IMG/VR virus record: IMGVR_UViG_3300027963_000056
Location: 1-64,000 of that record
DNA from: a virus
Direction: 5' to 3' (one strand)
Length of the DNA: 64,000 nt
The position numbers and the translations under genes are program-made. Under the pieces are notes generated by a model. It ran no database searches and was not told where the DNA came from. It was given only the letters and a program-made list of their open reading frames with translations. Shown here in pieces: positions 25,526 to 33,891 of this stretch (its first letter is position 1; every line of letters begins with the position of its first letter).

Positions 25526-26433
25526 TATCAAGTCGCGACGAGTGGAGTCCACTAAAGAAAATTGTCGTAGGTTCGGCCACTGACGCTAACTGGCCTGTAA
25601 CTGATCCTGTGTTCGCTAAGGAAGGTGAAAAGACCACCTGGAAAGAAACGCCTGTTCCGCGTGGGCCTGTGCCCCAGTGGATAATTGACGAAGCCAACGC
25701 GGACCTGGATGGTCTAGCAACGACCCTGATGAGCCTAGGCGTAGAAGTAGTGCGTCCGGATCCACTCAACTTCCAGGTCCACGATGGCATGTACAATTAT
25801 TGCCCACGTGATCGGCTACTTGTGTATGGGTCGACTGTGATTGATCCTGCCATGATGTATCCTTGTAGAGATATGGAACTGCAATGTTATCATGACATTG
25901 TGGATAGTGCTGATCGTTATTTGTTCATGCCACGAAACGAAGGATTTATTTTGGATGCTGCCAATGTGTGCAGACTTGGCGACCGGATGTTATTCTTGGA
26001 ATCAGCATCGGGTAATCGTCAAGCATATGATTGGTTGTGTGAGCAATTTCCGGACGTTGAAATCGAATTGTGTAACTTCTATGCCGGTGTGCATATTGAT
26101 TCAACCATTGTACCCTTGCGTGAAGGCCTGGTCATGCTCAATGCCAGTCGGGTAAGTTTTGATAACGTACCCAGAGTATTTGATGGTTGGCACAAGATCT
26201 GGGTAAACGATGTGGTAGCACAAGGGTTCCACGAGTATCCATATGCATCAAAATGGATTGCTATGAACATGTTGGTGGTAGATTCACACACAGTCATATG
26301 CGACCGAAACCAAACCGAATTGATTAAAACGCTCCGGAGTTACCGATTTGAAGTGATACCAATAGAACTACGCCATAGTCGCACTTTGGGTGGTGGTTTC
26401 CATTGTGTGACTTTGGATTTACAACGCGGTTGA
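25522..26433 (+). CDS. Amidinotransferase (arginine:glycine/inosamine amidinotransferase family)
   Basis: 303 residues. Catalytic elements of the family are visible: NYCPRDRLLVYG (Asp/Arg region), GVHIDSTIVPL with His191, and the nucleophile Cys295 in TLGGGFHCVTLDL. These enzymes transfer the amidino group of arginine to an amine, for example glycine or the streptomycin precursor scyllo-inosamine phosphate. In a phage with adjacent sugar enzymes, guanidination of an amino sugar on a surface glycan or of a nucleobase precursor are both possible. The start at 25522 overlaps the previous stop as ATGA. Confidence 0.9.
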   Translation: MISSRDEWSPLKKIVVGSATDANWPVTDPVFAKEGEKTTWKETPVPRGPVPQWIIDEANADLDGLATTLMSLGVEVVRPDPLNFQVHDGMYNYCPRDRLLVYGSTVIDPAMMYPCRDMELQCYHDIVDSADRYLFMPRNEGFILDAANVCRLGDRMLFLESASGNRQAYDWLCEQFPDVEIELCNFYAGVHIDSTIVPLREGLVMLNASRVSFDNVPRVFDGWHKIWVNDVVAQGFHEYPYASKWIAMNMLVVDSHTVICDRNQTELIKTLRSYRFEVIPIELRHSRTLGGGFHCVTLDLQRG

Positions 26434-26458
26434 CTATTAATTTCAAATGCTGTATAAT
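26430..26458 (+). promoter_or_regulatory. Sigma-70-type promoter, leaderless arrangement
   Basis: TTGACT 26430-26435, TATAAT 26453-26458, 17-base spacer. Only six bases separate the -10 box from the ATG at 26465, so the transcript should begin at or next to the start codon. Confidence 0.85.
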
Positions 26459-26464
26459 TACAGC

Positions 26465-27496
26465 ATGACTACACCCCAAATTGGCTTTTGTTGCAAATGG
26501 CTCAATGATCCCTCGGAAACAGGGGGCATGAAAGTCAATGCAAAGGACCGTGAACTAAACGGCAGATCAACTACCATGAGGTGGCTTCGCGAACACAAAG
26601 ACGAAGCGGAACAACGCCAATGGGATATCATGAATCACAACACGTCGGCGGCTGTGAAAATGATTGAGCGTGTGGCCACCCTGCCTGAAGGTCGTAGAAT
26701 GGTACGTCTGGGCAGTGAAATGCTACAGGGCTACACTGAAGCCAATTGGATTGACTGGTGGCAACGAACAGAGATTCAAGGTCACTGTGAGAAGATATTT
26801 GCTCCCATAGGCGAAACTGCAAGACGCCTGGGTGTGCGACTGAGTTTCCATCCTGGACAGTTTTGTGTACTTGCTAGTGAAAGCGACGAGATTGTAGAAC
26901 GCAGTGTGTTAGAGTTTGAGTATCATGCAGACATGGCTAGATGGATGGGCTACGGTGCCACCTGGCATGATCATGGATTTAAGATTAATGTGCATTTATC
27001 GGGTAAAGGTGGTCCCGCTAAATTCCTGAAGACCTTGGGTCGCCTCACTCCAGAGGCCAGGAACTTGATAACCATCGAGAATGACGAGATGACAAATGGA
27101 TTGGACACTACTTTGGCTGTGGCTCAGCATGTGGCTCTTGTGTTGGATGTACACCACCACTGGATCAACTCAGGCGAATACATCGAACCGCAGGACGTTC
27201 GTACAAGTAGGGTTATTGACTCTTGGCGCGGCGTTCGCCCTGCAATGCATTTTAGTACTAGCCGCGAAGATATTCTTGTCGACCATGATCCAGGAGTTCG
27301 ACCAGACCTTGCTGAACTTCTTGCTAGAGGTTATAAAAAGCAGAAACTCCGGGCACACAGTGACTTCTGCTGGAATTGGGCTGTGAACGCATGGGTCTTA
27401 GGCTTTCGTGATCAGTTTGATATACAAGTAGAAGCCAAGGGCAAAAACTTGGCAAGTGAACAACTGTATGAACAATATATTTCTCAACATCTTTGA
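26465..27496 (+). CDS. UV damage endonuclease (UvdE/UvsE family)
   Basis: 343 residues. Recognisable features are the start IGFCCKWL, MVRLGSEMLQGYTEAN, the metal site LSFHPGQFCVLAS, YHADMARWMG, HDHGFKINVHLSGKGG, LITIENDE and ALVLDVHHHWINSG: a TIM-barrel with three-metal His/Glu/Asp ligands. It nicks DNA 5' of UV photoproducts and starts alternative excision repair. Useful to a phage living in sunlit water. No ribosome-binding site is present, consistent with the leaderless promoter. Confidence 0.92.
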   Translation: MTTPQIGFCCKWLNDPSETGGMKVNAKDRELNGRSTTMRWLREHKDEAEQRQWDIMNHNTSAAVKMIERVATLPEGRRMVRLGSEMLQGYTEANWIDWWQRTEIQGHCEKIFAPIGETARRLGVRLSFHPGQFCVLASESDEIVERSVLEFEYHADMARWMGYGATWHDHGFKINVHLSGKGGPAKFLKTLGRLTPEARNLITIENDEMTNGLDTTLAVAQHVALVLDVHHHWINSGEYIEPQDVRTSRVIDSWRGVRPAMHFSTSREDILVDHDPGVRPDLAELLARGYKKQKLRAHSDFCWNWAVNAWVLGFRDQFDIQVEAKGKNLASEQLYEQYISQHL

Positions 27497-27758
27497 TTGG
27501 ATTCGAAGTGACTACAAAACTAACCCACTTAGGTTTTTCGTGGAAGTACTGGCTTGGGCTGTGTCTATTGGGTGCAGTATTACGATGGCTGCCACTGTAC
27601 CTAATCCCCCTCTCGTGGTACTTTACCCTATATGGATTAGTGGTTGTGCTATGTATGCTTGGGCTAGTTGGACTCGTCAATCGTTTGGTATGTTGGCCAA
27701 CTACATCCTGTTAGTCAGTATCGATACGGTGGGCCTGATCAGGATGCTATCTCAGTAA
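27468..27758 (+). CDS. Small integral membrane protein, conserved in T4-like phages
   Basis: 96 residues starting MNNIFLNIFDWIRSDYKTNP, with three hydrophobic segments (VEVLAWAVSIGCSITMAA, LYPIWISGCAMYAWA, LANYILLVSIDTVGL). Starts inside the UV endonuclease gene, overlapping 29 bases, so coupled translation is likely. I recall very similar proteins in marine myoviruses; no function known. Confidence 0.75.
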   Translation: MNNIFLNIFDWIRSDYKTNPLRFFVEVLAWAVSIGCSITMAATVPNPPLVVLYPIWISGCAMYAWASWTRQSFGMLANYILLVSIDTVGLIRMLSQ

Positions 27759-27779
27759 TATTATTGTAACATATACTTC

Positions 27780-27787
27780 TATAAATA
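27780..27787 (+). promoter_or_regulatory. T4-late-type promoter octamer
   Basis: Exact TATAAATA, followed about 75 bases later by an intrinsic terminator and with no coding frame between. Confidence 0.65.
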
Positions 27788-27792
27788 AATGC

Positions 27793-27864
27793 AACCGACC
27801 ACAATGATAGAGTGGCGCTGGAACTCGTAACCAGTAGATACCCCAAAATTTGGGGTATTTTTTT
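27793..27864 (+). ncRNA. Candidate small RNA, about 70 nt
   Basis: Bounded by a TATAAATA promoter element and a strong terminator. It can form two small hairpins (CCAC/GTGG at about 27799-27815, CTGG/CCAG at about 27818-27834) before the terminator stem. Intergenic, no plausible peptide. It might alternatively be just the 3' trailer of the upstream operon ending at the terminator. Confidence 0.45.
27839..27864 (+). terminator. Intrinsic terminator
   Basis: TACCCCAAA / TTTGGGGTA nine-base-pair stem with a T7 tract. Confidence 0.9.
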
Positions 27865-27895
27865 GTGTCATAAAACTGTCAAAAAATCACGGTCA

Positions 27896-27903
27896 CTAAA
27901 TAC
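27896..27903 (+). promoter_or_regulatory. Late-type element CTAAATAC, three bases before an ATG
   Basis: Matches the core of T4 late promoters (TATAAATAC). Only TGA separates it from the ATG at 27907, and no Shine-Dalgarno sequence is present. Confidence 0.6.
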
Positions 27904-27906
27904 TGA

Positions 27907-28572
27907 ATGAAACCCACCATAGCCCTGTTCTTGCACGACCCCAAATGCAGTGTGCAAAGCGGTAATGGGCTCATGCGAGCCTTGGGTGATCATTACAAAT
28001 TCAAAATATTTGGTAAAAACAAACTAGAAGATGTGTTCTTTGATGACGTGGACATGATTGCTGTGCCCGGCGGCTTTGGTGATGCTGATTCATTTGAATC
28101 ACTTTTCAAACACAATGCCGAACGTGTGCAACAATTTCTTGCTCGTGGTGGCAGATACCTGGGCATCTGTATGGGCGCCTACTGGGCCGGAAGTGAATAT
28201 CTTGATATATTAGATGGTGTGGATGCAGTACAGTATATCCGACGTCCGGGTACAGACACACATAGACCACATGCCAAGAACTTGCCTGTGCTATGGCGCG
28301 ATCGTTGGGGGAACATCGAGCCTTGGAACATGTTCTTTTACGATGGCTGTGCCCTGGTAGGCGACCGGACCAAGTTTAAGACCATGGCCACATACATGAA
28401 TGGTGATGCCATGGCCATTATACAAAACAACATTGGTCTAATAGGATGTCATCCTGAAAGTGAACAATTCTGGTACGACAGTTACTCCTGGATGCGGGGT
28501 CGATATCATAGGGGTCAACACCATACACTGTTGTTGGATTTTGTGGACCAAATGTTTGTAACAAAACAGTAA
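27907..28572 (+). CDS. BPL_N/class I glutamine amidotransferase-like protein
   Basis: 221 residues. VDMIAVPGGFGDADSFES and GRYLGICMGAYWAGSEY give the oxyanion Gly motif and nucleophile Cys of the amidotransferase elbow, and GLIGCHPESEQFWY supplies the His-x-Glu of the triad. The layout matches the N-terminal domain found beside biotin-protein ligases (BPL_N) and related eukaryotic-like proteins of unknown activity. It begins an operon-like run of envelope genes, yet each gene here has its own late-type element. Confidence 0.75.
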   Translation: MKPTIALFLHDPKCSVQSGNGLMRALGDHYKFKIFGKNKLEDVFFDDVDMIAVPGGFGDADSFESLFKHNAERVQQFLARGGRYLGICMGAYWAGSEYLDILDGVDAVQYIRRPGTDTHRPHAKNLPVLWRDRWGNIEPWNMFFYDGCALVGDRTKFKTMATYMNGDAMAIIQNNIGLIGCHPESEQFWYDSYSWMRGRYHRGQHHTLLLDFVDQMFVTKQ

Positions 28573-28583
28573 CACAATTCTGC

Positions 28584-28591
28584 CTAAATAC
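28584..28591 (+). promoter_or_regulatory. Late-type element CTAAATAC, three bases before an ATG
   Basis: CTAAATAC-TAG-ATG at 28595; same geometry as at 27896, 49183 and 63866. Confidence 0.6.
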
Positions 28592-28594
28592 TAG

Positions 28595-29389
28595 ATGCCA
28601 AAAACATACCGCAGTATTTTTATTAGTGACGTCCATCTTGGCACAAGAGACTGCAAGGCAGAAGAACTAAACAATTTCTTAAAGCACAACTCCTGCAATA
28701 CCTTATATCTAGTAGGCGACATCATTGACGCCTGGAAGATGCAACAAAATAGATTGAGATGGAAACAAAGCCATACCAATGTGGTTCGCAGGGTTCTTGG
28801 TCATGCCAAGCGTGGCACTAGGGTTGTATACGTGGCTGGAAATCATGACGAATTCCTGCGTCCCATGATACCATATGCCGCCACATTCGGTACTGTGGAA
28901 ATATGTAATCAATGCGAACATGTGGGTGCAGATGGTAAACATTACCTTGTGGTGCACGGCGACCTATTTGATGGTATTACCCGCCTGGCACCGTGGTTGA
29001 GTTTTTTAGGAGACAAAGCATATGATTTTATCCTGGGGCTTAATAGCAGATTTAATTGGATCCGCCATCGTATGGGTTTTGGTTACTGGAGTCTTAGCCA
29101 GTTTCTTAAGCATAGGGTCAAAAAAGCCATTGACTTCATATTTCACTTTGAACGGAATCTTGCAGCCTACTGCAAAAAAAGAGGATTTGACGGTGTGGTC
29201 TGTGGTCACATCCATCACGCAGAAATAAAAGAGATCAACGGCGTTGTATACATGAATGATGGCGACTGGGTAGAATCATGTACCGCCTTGGTAGAACATC
29301 ACGACGGGCACTGGGAGATTGTAACATGGACTCAAGAACATGACAAAGAAGATACTGATAATAACGGACAACTTACCGGATCAAATTAA
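28595..29389 (+). CDS. LpxH-like UDP-2,3-diacylglucosamine pyrophosphohydrolase family protein
   Basis: 264 residues of calcineurin fold: SDVHLGTRDC, LVGDIIDAWK, VAGNHDEFLR, VVHGDLFD and VCGHIHHAEI. The DAWK, GNHDEFLRP and RFNWIRHRMG segments are closest to the LpxH/YbbF group that cleaves UDP-diacylglucosamine in lipid A synthesis, or to its common environmental relatives followed by glycosyltransferases. The next gene, overlapping 50 bases, is indeed a GT4 transferase. True LpxH activity is plausible but not certain. No ribosome-binding site; leaderless geometry. Confidence 0.82.
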   Translation: MPKTYRSIFISDVHLGTRDCKAEELNNFLKHNSCNTLYLVGDIIDAWKMQQNRLRWKQSHTNVVRRVLGHAKRGTRVVYVAGNHDEFLRPMIPYAATFGTVEICNQCEHVGADGKHYLVVHGDLFDGITRLAPWLSFLGDKAYDFILGLNSRFNWIRHRMGFGYWSLSQFLKHRVKKAIDFIFHFERNLAAYCKKRGFDGVVCGHIHHAEIKEINGVVYMNDGDWVESCTALVEHHDGHWEIVTWTQEHDKEDTDNNGQLTGSN

Positions 29390-30353
29390 TGGTGTGGTCA
29401 CCACTTACAAGAACATTGAGGCTCATGCAATTCGCGATGGTTATCATGTTGATTATATTGATCCCGGGCGGTTCCGCTACATTGATTGTCCTAGGTACCA
29501 CGAAGTCAAGATTGCCTATCCGCGTAACCTGGGCGCGAAGATTGAGGAGATACGTCCGGATTATATCCACATCGCCACAGAAGGTCCTCTGGGTTTGTGG
29601 GCTAGAGCATATCTTTCACTGGGTGATATTTGTCACAATACCGCTTATCATACTAAGTTTCCTGAGGGACTTAAAAAGTTATTTGGCATTCCTGAATTTA
29701 TAACCTGGCGATTTGTGCGTTGGTTTCACAAGCACTCGGGCAAGGTGTTGACCACAACTGACTCAATGGTAGCGGAGTTACAAGCGCATGGCTTTGACGG
29801 AGAAGTCATTTCCTGGACACGTGGTGTGGACCGTGAGATATTTCATCCTGGCTATCGAGATCGACAAGACAATGTCAAGGTGCTGTTGTGTGTTGCCCGT
29901 GTGAGCAAAGAAAAGAACCTGGAAGACTTTTTTGAATTACAATATCCCAACAGTCGCAAGATCATGGTAGGTGATGGTCCCATGCTAGAAAAATACCGGA
30001 AGCAGTATCCTGATGTGGAGTTTGTGGGATTCAAAACAGGCGCAGAACTGGCCCAATACTATGCCATGGCAGATGTGTTTGTGTTTCCGTCACGCTGGGA
30101 AACATTTGGCATTGTGATGATAGAAGCCATGGCCTGCGGAACACCTGTTGCAGCCTACCCTTGTCAAGGTCCAGAGGATGTGATTGATGAAGGCGTTACA
30201 GGTTGTATGAATGAAGACTTGAAGCAAGCAGTCACTGATTGTTTGTTCTTAAATAGACAACAAGTATGGTCAGGCAGTCAACGTTGGTCATGGGATCGAG
30301 CCTGGCACATATTCCGAGACAATCTCACTCCCAACCACTTGTGGACCAAGTAA
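29340..30353 (+). CDS. GT4-family glycosyltransferase
   Basis: 337 residues. N-terminal half has DNLPDQINGVVTTYKNI and HIATEGPLGLWAR; C-terminal half has VLLCVARVSKEKNLEDFFEL, VGDGPMLEKYR, EFVGFKTGAELAQYYAMADV and FPSRWETFGIVMIEAMACGT, the E-x7-E nucleotide-sugar motif of GT-B enzymes. Similar to alpha-mannosyltransferases acting on diacylglycerol or polyprenol-linked acceptors. The overlap with the LpxH-like gene strongly suggests they serve one pathway, perhaps glycolipid remodelling. Confidence 0.92.
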   Translation: MTKKILIITDNLPDQINGVVTTYKNIEAHAIRDGYHVDYIDPGRFRYIDCPRYHEVKIAYPRNLGAKIEEIRPDYIHIATEGPLGLWARAYLSLGDICHNTAYHTKFPEGLKKLFGIPEFITWRFVRWFHKHSGKVLTTTDSMVAELQAHGFDGEVISWTRGVDREIFHPGYRDRQDNVKVLLCVARVSKEKNLEDFFELQYPNSRKIMVGDGPMLEKYRKQYPDVEFVGFKTGAELAQYYAMADVFVFPSRWETFGIVMIEAMACGTPVAAYPCQGPEDVIDEGVTGCMNEDLKQAVTDCLFLNRQQVWSGSQRWSWDRAWHIFRDNLTPNHLWTK

Positions 30354-30372
30354 ATAAACCAAAGGAAATTCA

Positions 30373-30981
30373 ATGAAAGAAATACTACAAACACTTCGCG
30401 AGCAACGCTGGGACGACCATCGTTACTATCATCATAGCAGAATCAATCAATTCTTGCACTTGATTTCAGCCACAAGTTTCTTGATTGCCTATGTGTATCT
30501 GTTCATTGATCCTGTTGTGAGTGCATACATTGCATGGTTGATTGCCATGACCACTCGTCAAGCCGGACATTTTTTCTTTGAGCCGCACGGCTACGATGAA
30601 TACAACAAGGCCACATTTGACCACAAAGAAAAAATCAAAATTGGATTTAACTTGAAACGCAAACGTGTGCTACTGACCTGTTGGGCGGCTGTGCCTGTGC
30701 TGGCGTACTTTGATGCTGAACTAATGAACCTGCTGATTCCCGACAACGACCCAATGACATTTGTGAATCGCGTGGGCATGGGATGGTTATGGCTGGGTGC
30801 GGCCGGTGTTGTGTTTAGAATGATTCAACTGACCGCACTGCAAAGCCGACGAGTTGCACTGGTCTGGTGTCTAAAGATCATAACTGATCCGTTTCACGAT
30901 GTATGGATCTATCGCAAGAGCCCCATATACTTGATGCAGGGCCAGTTGATTGACCCTGACCTTCGCCAAGATTACTCTTGA
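30373..30981 (+). CDS. Multi-pass membrane protein, Mpo1/DUF962-like (tentative)
   Basis: 202 residues. RYYHHSRINQFLHLISATSF and RQAGHFFFEPHGYDEYN resemble the HH...H and GH..FE motifs of Mpo1/DUF962 proteins, iron-dependent enzymes of fatty-acid alpha-oxidation; four or so membrane segments follow. The match is partial and no search was possible. The ATG follows AAAGGAAAT and a GTAAATAA late-type element. Neighbouring LpxH-like, transferase and desaturase genes point to lipid metabolism. Confidence 0.6.
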   Translation: MKEILQTLREQRWDDHRYYHHSRINQFLHLISATSFLIAYVYLFIDPVVSAYIAWLIAMTTRQAGHFFFEPHGYDEYNKATFDHKEKIKIGFNLKRKRVLLTCWAAVPVLAYFDAELMNLLIPDNDPMTFVNRVGMGWLWLGAAGVVFRMIQLTALQSRRVALVWCLKIITDPFHDVWIYRKSPIYLMQGQLIDPDLRQDYS

Positions 30982-31682
30982 TTGCGCAGTCTAGCAAGCC
31001 CTAGCAGTCTAAACAGGCCAAGCCACATCCAGCCTATATCAAACTCCCACCACTTTTTAGAGAGGCGGGCACTCGCTGGGTCCAAGTGGTGGTTGTTATG
31101 CAACTCTTCGCCGCCAATAACAATGCCCCAAGGACTAATATTACGACTATGATCTTTAGTTTTGCCATTTTTATATCCTATCCAATGGCCTAGTCCATTG
31201 ATAACACCTGCGGCCCAGAATGGAATCCATATCATCTGGACGCCCCAGATTAACATTCCCCACCAACCAAACACCAAGATGTCTAGCAAAAAGAGAATGC
31301 CAATGCCAAGTCTAGAGTAAGGCTGGTATACGTGAAGCTCCATCCAATCAGCAGGAGTATCACGACCGTATGCGTCAACCATGACTTTATCTTTTGATGC
31401 CGCATGATATAACATTGCTCCTTTGAATAATACCTGCCATATACCGTACACGTGAGGGGTATGCGGATCACCTTCCACATCACTGTATCTGTGATGTTTG
31501 CGATGTATGGCCACCCACTGTCGGGTTACCATGCCTGTTGTGAGCCATAACCAAAATCTCATGAAATGTTCAAGGATGGGATGAAACTCAATGCCCTTGT
31601 GAGCCTGGCCACGATGCAAATACAATGTGACACAGACGATGGTAATGTGTGTCATTACCAGTGTTGCGATTAGTTCTGTCAT
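30972..31682 (-). CDS. Membrane fatty acid desaturase (delta-9 type)
   Basis: 236 residues with all three histidine boxes of the di-iron desaturases: LHRGQAH (HxxxxH), IHRKHHRYSD (HRxHH) and EELHNNHHLDP (HxxHH), separated by membrane segments in the usual order. Introduces double bonds into acyl chains of lipids; a phage copy could make the host membrane more fluid. Slightly short for the family (often 260-300), lacking extended termini. Starts three bases after a GTAAATAA element; no ribosome-binding site. Its 3' end overlaps the Mpo1-like gene, tail to tail. Confidence 0.92.
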   Translation of the reverse strand: MTELIATLVMTHITIVCVTLYLHRGQAHKGIEFHPILEHFMRFWLWLTTGMVTRQWVAIHRKHHRYSDVEGDPHTPHVYGIWQVLFKGAMLYHAASKDKVMVDAYGRDTPADWMELHVYQPYSRLGIGILFLLDILVFGWWGMLIWGVQMIWIPFWAAGVINGLGHWIGYKNGKTKDHSRNISPWGIVIGGEELHNNHHLDPASARLSKKWWEFDIGWMWLGLFRLLGLARLRNQE

Positions 31683-31741
31683 GTTTTATTTACTCATATG
31701 TATGTGCTTTTGTTTTTATAAGTCTGTTCTAAATACGTGAT

Positions 31742-31882
31742 ATGAGTAGTATCTTTGAAGACCTAAACGATCTAGTGACAGATAATCCTGCTGGCAAGGT
31801 GCTGGGTGTTACTCTATTGATCCTTGTTTTGTCTGGGGCCATTGCTCTGGGCTTTGCCTATTGGCTGACTCACAGACACTAA
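31742..31882 (+). CDS. 46-residue single-pass membrane protein
   Basis: MSSIFEDLNDLVTDNPAGKV followed by LGVTLLILVLSGAIALGFAY and a short polar end WLTHRH. Preceded by a CTAAATAC element at 31729-31736. It lies between divergent and convergent minus-strand genes, with its stop two bases from the end of the next one. Function unknown. Confidence 0.65.
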   Translation: MSSIFEDLNDLVTDNPAGKVLGVTLLILVLSGAIALGFAYWLTHRH

Positions 31883-31883
31883 A

Positions 31884-32657
31884 TTATCTTCCTGAATATC
31901 GTTTGGGTTCTGCTTCCTGTTGACGTTGACGTTCTGTTTTGGGTACAATACCTGTGCCTAGTTCAGGATACTTTTGAATTCTGTCTTGTACTACCCATAC
32001 CATCATCAGTCCAATGGCACAAGCAATAACAATGGCTGCCACTCCCCACACAGCATTGGCCCACACAGCATCCATGCGTCTGCGATGCCTGACAGCACTG
32101 GCATGATCTGCTCGCATTTGCCGGGCAATAAGAATTTTTTGTTGCTTGCCCATCTTTTCCATCATGTCTTCAACGTCCGAGTGCAAGGCACCCAGTTCAG
32201 GAGGCGATTGGTACACCATTATCTCACGCAGTTCTGTGCCCATCTGTTCCAGTTGTTTTTTCATCAGCACACGCTGTAGAGCACGTTTGCCTAGACTGGC
32301 ATCACCTTGATAGATCTCATGCTCGTGATGTTTTTCTTCCTCCTCAAATATGGCCATACACTTGTAGTAGTTGTCATAGTAGGCACCCAGGTGCTCGCCT
32401 AGTTCAGTATAGATGCCTGCAGTCTCACCATCGCGTTTGTTCAATTCTATCACACGATTTTTTTCTTTTACAAACTGATTACGTGCTTCTACACTTGCGG
32501 GTTTGTCTTTGTGTGCGTTGTGAAACTGCTCGTCGAGATCCTTGAGAACAGCCTTGACATCGCCTGAGGCACCTTTGATGTCCTTGTACAGTTGACAGCC
32601 TTTTTTCACAGCGGCAACCGCTGTATTGGCCAGAGCAAATAATGTTATGGGATCCAT
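31884..32657 (-). CDS. Coiled-coil membrane-anchored phage protein
   Basis: 257 residues. A largely helical, highly charged body (about 20-190) with a single membrane segment near the C-terminus (WGVAAIVIACAIGLMMVWVV) and a basic tail. The start MDPITLFALANTAVAAVKKG is familiar to me from T4-like marine phages. A virion or membrane-associated role is possible. Overlaps the upstream gene by one base (TAATG). Confidence 0.7.
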   Translation of the reverse strand: MDPITLFALANTAVAAVKKGCQLYKDIKGASGDVKAVLKDLDEQFHNAHKDKPASVEARNQFVKEKNRVIELNKRDGETAGIYTELGEHLGAYYDNYYKCMAIFEEEEKHHEHEIYQGDASLGKRALQRVLMKKQLEQMGTELREIMVYQSPPELGALHSDVEDMMEKMGKQQKILIARQMRADHASAVRHRRRMDAVWANAVWGVAAIVIACAIGLMMVWVVQDRIQKYPELGTGIVPKTERQRQQEAEPKRYSGR

Positions 32658-32911
32658 TACTTTATCTCTTTCTTCAACCGATACTCAACACAGATCAAGA
32701 TTCTATTGTTGATGTCACCAATCCAGGCAGTTCTTACACATTCGGCAATGCCGTGGTTGAGTCGGACTTCTCGTTCTCTAGAGGGTAGTTCTTGGGCAAC
32801 ACTGGGTCGATTGCCTCCGTACATGGGTGAACTTGATACCATCGCGGAAGCACATAGTATTAGCAATGATACTAAGATTACAGTTCTATAGATGGCCCCA
32901 TATTTTTTCAT
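32657..32911 (-). CDS. Exported small protein
   Basis: 84 residues with a signal sequence (AIYRTVILVSLLILCASAMV, cleavage after ASA or later) and two Cys in the mature part (AECVRTAW, ILICVEYR) likely to form a disulfide in the periplasm. A GTAAATACT late-type element and a GCCCT/AGGGC hairpin lie upstream on the same strand (about 32954-32918). Confidence 0.65.
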   Translation of the reverse strand: MKKYGAIYRTVILVSLLILCASAMVSSSPMYGGNRPSVAQELPSREREVRLNHGIAECVRTAWIGDINNRILICVEYRLKKEIK

Positions 32912-32980
32912 TGTACTCCATGCCCTTGTTGTTCAGGGCTTAGAGTATTTACAGGATCCTGGTGCTAGATTAAACTGGGT

Positions 32981-33526
32981 TTAAAACAAGGTGGGAATCC
33001 AGAGCCAGATGGCCTGACTCATCAGCACCATTGCGATGCCGCCTACGTACAAACTGGCTGTATACAAGCGATTGTTCACTGCCAATATACTAGCACTTAA
33101 TAACACAATGGCAATCTGGAATAGTGATCCAGCAAATGTATACCAAGGGCTACGTTGTTTGGCCACAGCACGATCTGCTTCTAGAGCACGAGCCTTGGCC
33201 ATAAGTTCTTTCTTGCCTTCGCCTGTTACAGGATCTGATTCATAACGTGCAATCTTCTTGCTGAGTGAGGCAACCTTGTTCACATCCTTACGAGCCATAG
33301 CATCATCTAATGACATTTCGGCCAAGGTACCCTTGATTGATTTTGCTTGATAAAATGCCCAAGTGTTGTTGGCTTCGATTGTGTCGTTTAGTATACGACC
33401 CGAGTTGCCACTGCCTAGATATGTGTTGATGGCCAAAAATGCCGCGAATACAACAATTACCCATCCTGCTTTATCTTTGATGACGGCTTCACGTTCTGAG
33501 CGTGAGAGTGATTTTTGTTCTGCCAT
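32981..33526 (-). CDS. DUF4337-like membrane protein
   Basis: 181 residues: one membrane segment near residues 21-39, then NNTWAFYQAKSIKGTLAEMS, the W-x-Y-Q-A-K-S signature of DUF4337, a coiled region, and two C-terminal membrane segments. The family is uncharacterised and widespread in Proteobacteria, so this may be host-derived. Reads MAEQKSLSRSEREAVIKDKA at its start, after GGAAACG upstream. Confidence 0.75.
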   Translation of the reverse strand: MAEQKSLSRSEREAVIKDKAGWVIVVFAAFLAINTYLGSGNSGRILNDTIEANNTWAFYQAKSIKGTLAEMSLDDAMARKDVNKVASLSKKIARYESDPVTGEGKKELMAKARALEADRAVAKQRSPWYTFAGSLFQIAIVLLSASILAVNNRLYTASLYVGGIAMVLMSQAIWLWIPTLF

Positions 33527-33544
33527 GATCGTTTCCTTTGTGTA

Positions 33545-33805
33545 TTATTCAGCCAGGGGTTTTTTGGCTCGTGGTTTTTTGGACGCCACTGCTGGTTTTG
33601 CAACAGGTGCCGCTTTGGGCCGGGCAGGTGCTCGGGGCTTTTTGACAGGAGCAGTTGTGGCTACTGGAGCGGGTTCCGGAACAATTTCAGTTGCTTTGGG
33701 AAATGGCCAATCGGTGCTGGGTGCTTCCACTTTGTATGGTGCTGTTGGTGGCAAGGTATCTGGGTGTTTTGGCTTGGCAAAAAAGCCTTTTAAAAATCGT
33801 AACAT
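33545..33805 (-). CDS. Lys/Ala/Pro-rich basic protein
   Basis: 86 residues; the second half is a low-complexity string of KKPRAPARPKAAPV type resembling the tails of histone H1-like proteins. Likely binds nucleic acid non-specifically. Strong AGGAG site and an AATAAATA element upstream on the minus strand, suggesting late expression and perhaps packaging with DNA. Confidence 0.65.
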   Translation of the reverse strand: MLRFLKGFFAKPKHPDTLPPTAPYKVEAPSTDWPFPKATEIVPEPAPVATTAPVKKPRAPARPKAAPVAKPAVASKKPRAKKPLAE

Positions 33806-33856
33806 ATGGTTCTCCTGTGCAGTTATTTATTAGTGATCGCTCACTAGAGAAAACCA

Positions 33857-33886
33857 TTGATTTGTGGTTGCGAAATCATATATAAT
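33857..33886 (+). promoter_or_regulatory. Promoter for the phasin-like gene
   Basis: TTGATT 33857-33862 and TATAAT 33881-33886, 18-base spacer, followed at once by a hairpin. Confidence 0.65.
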
Positions 33887-33891
33887 ACTAC

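Noticed and set aside
33363-33885. Plus-strand frames opposite the DUF4337 and basic protein genes
   Set aside because: Gly/Phe/Cys-rich composition typical of antisense to Ala/Pro/Lys codons; no ribosome-binding site.
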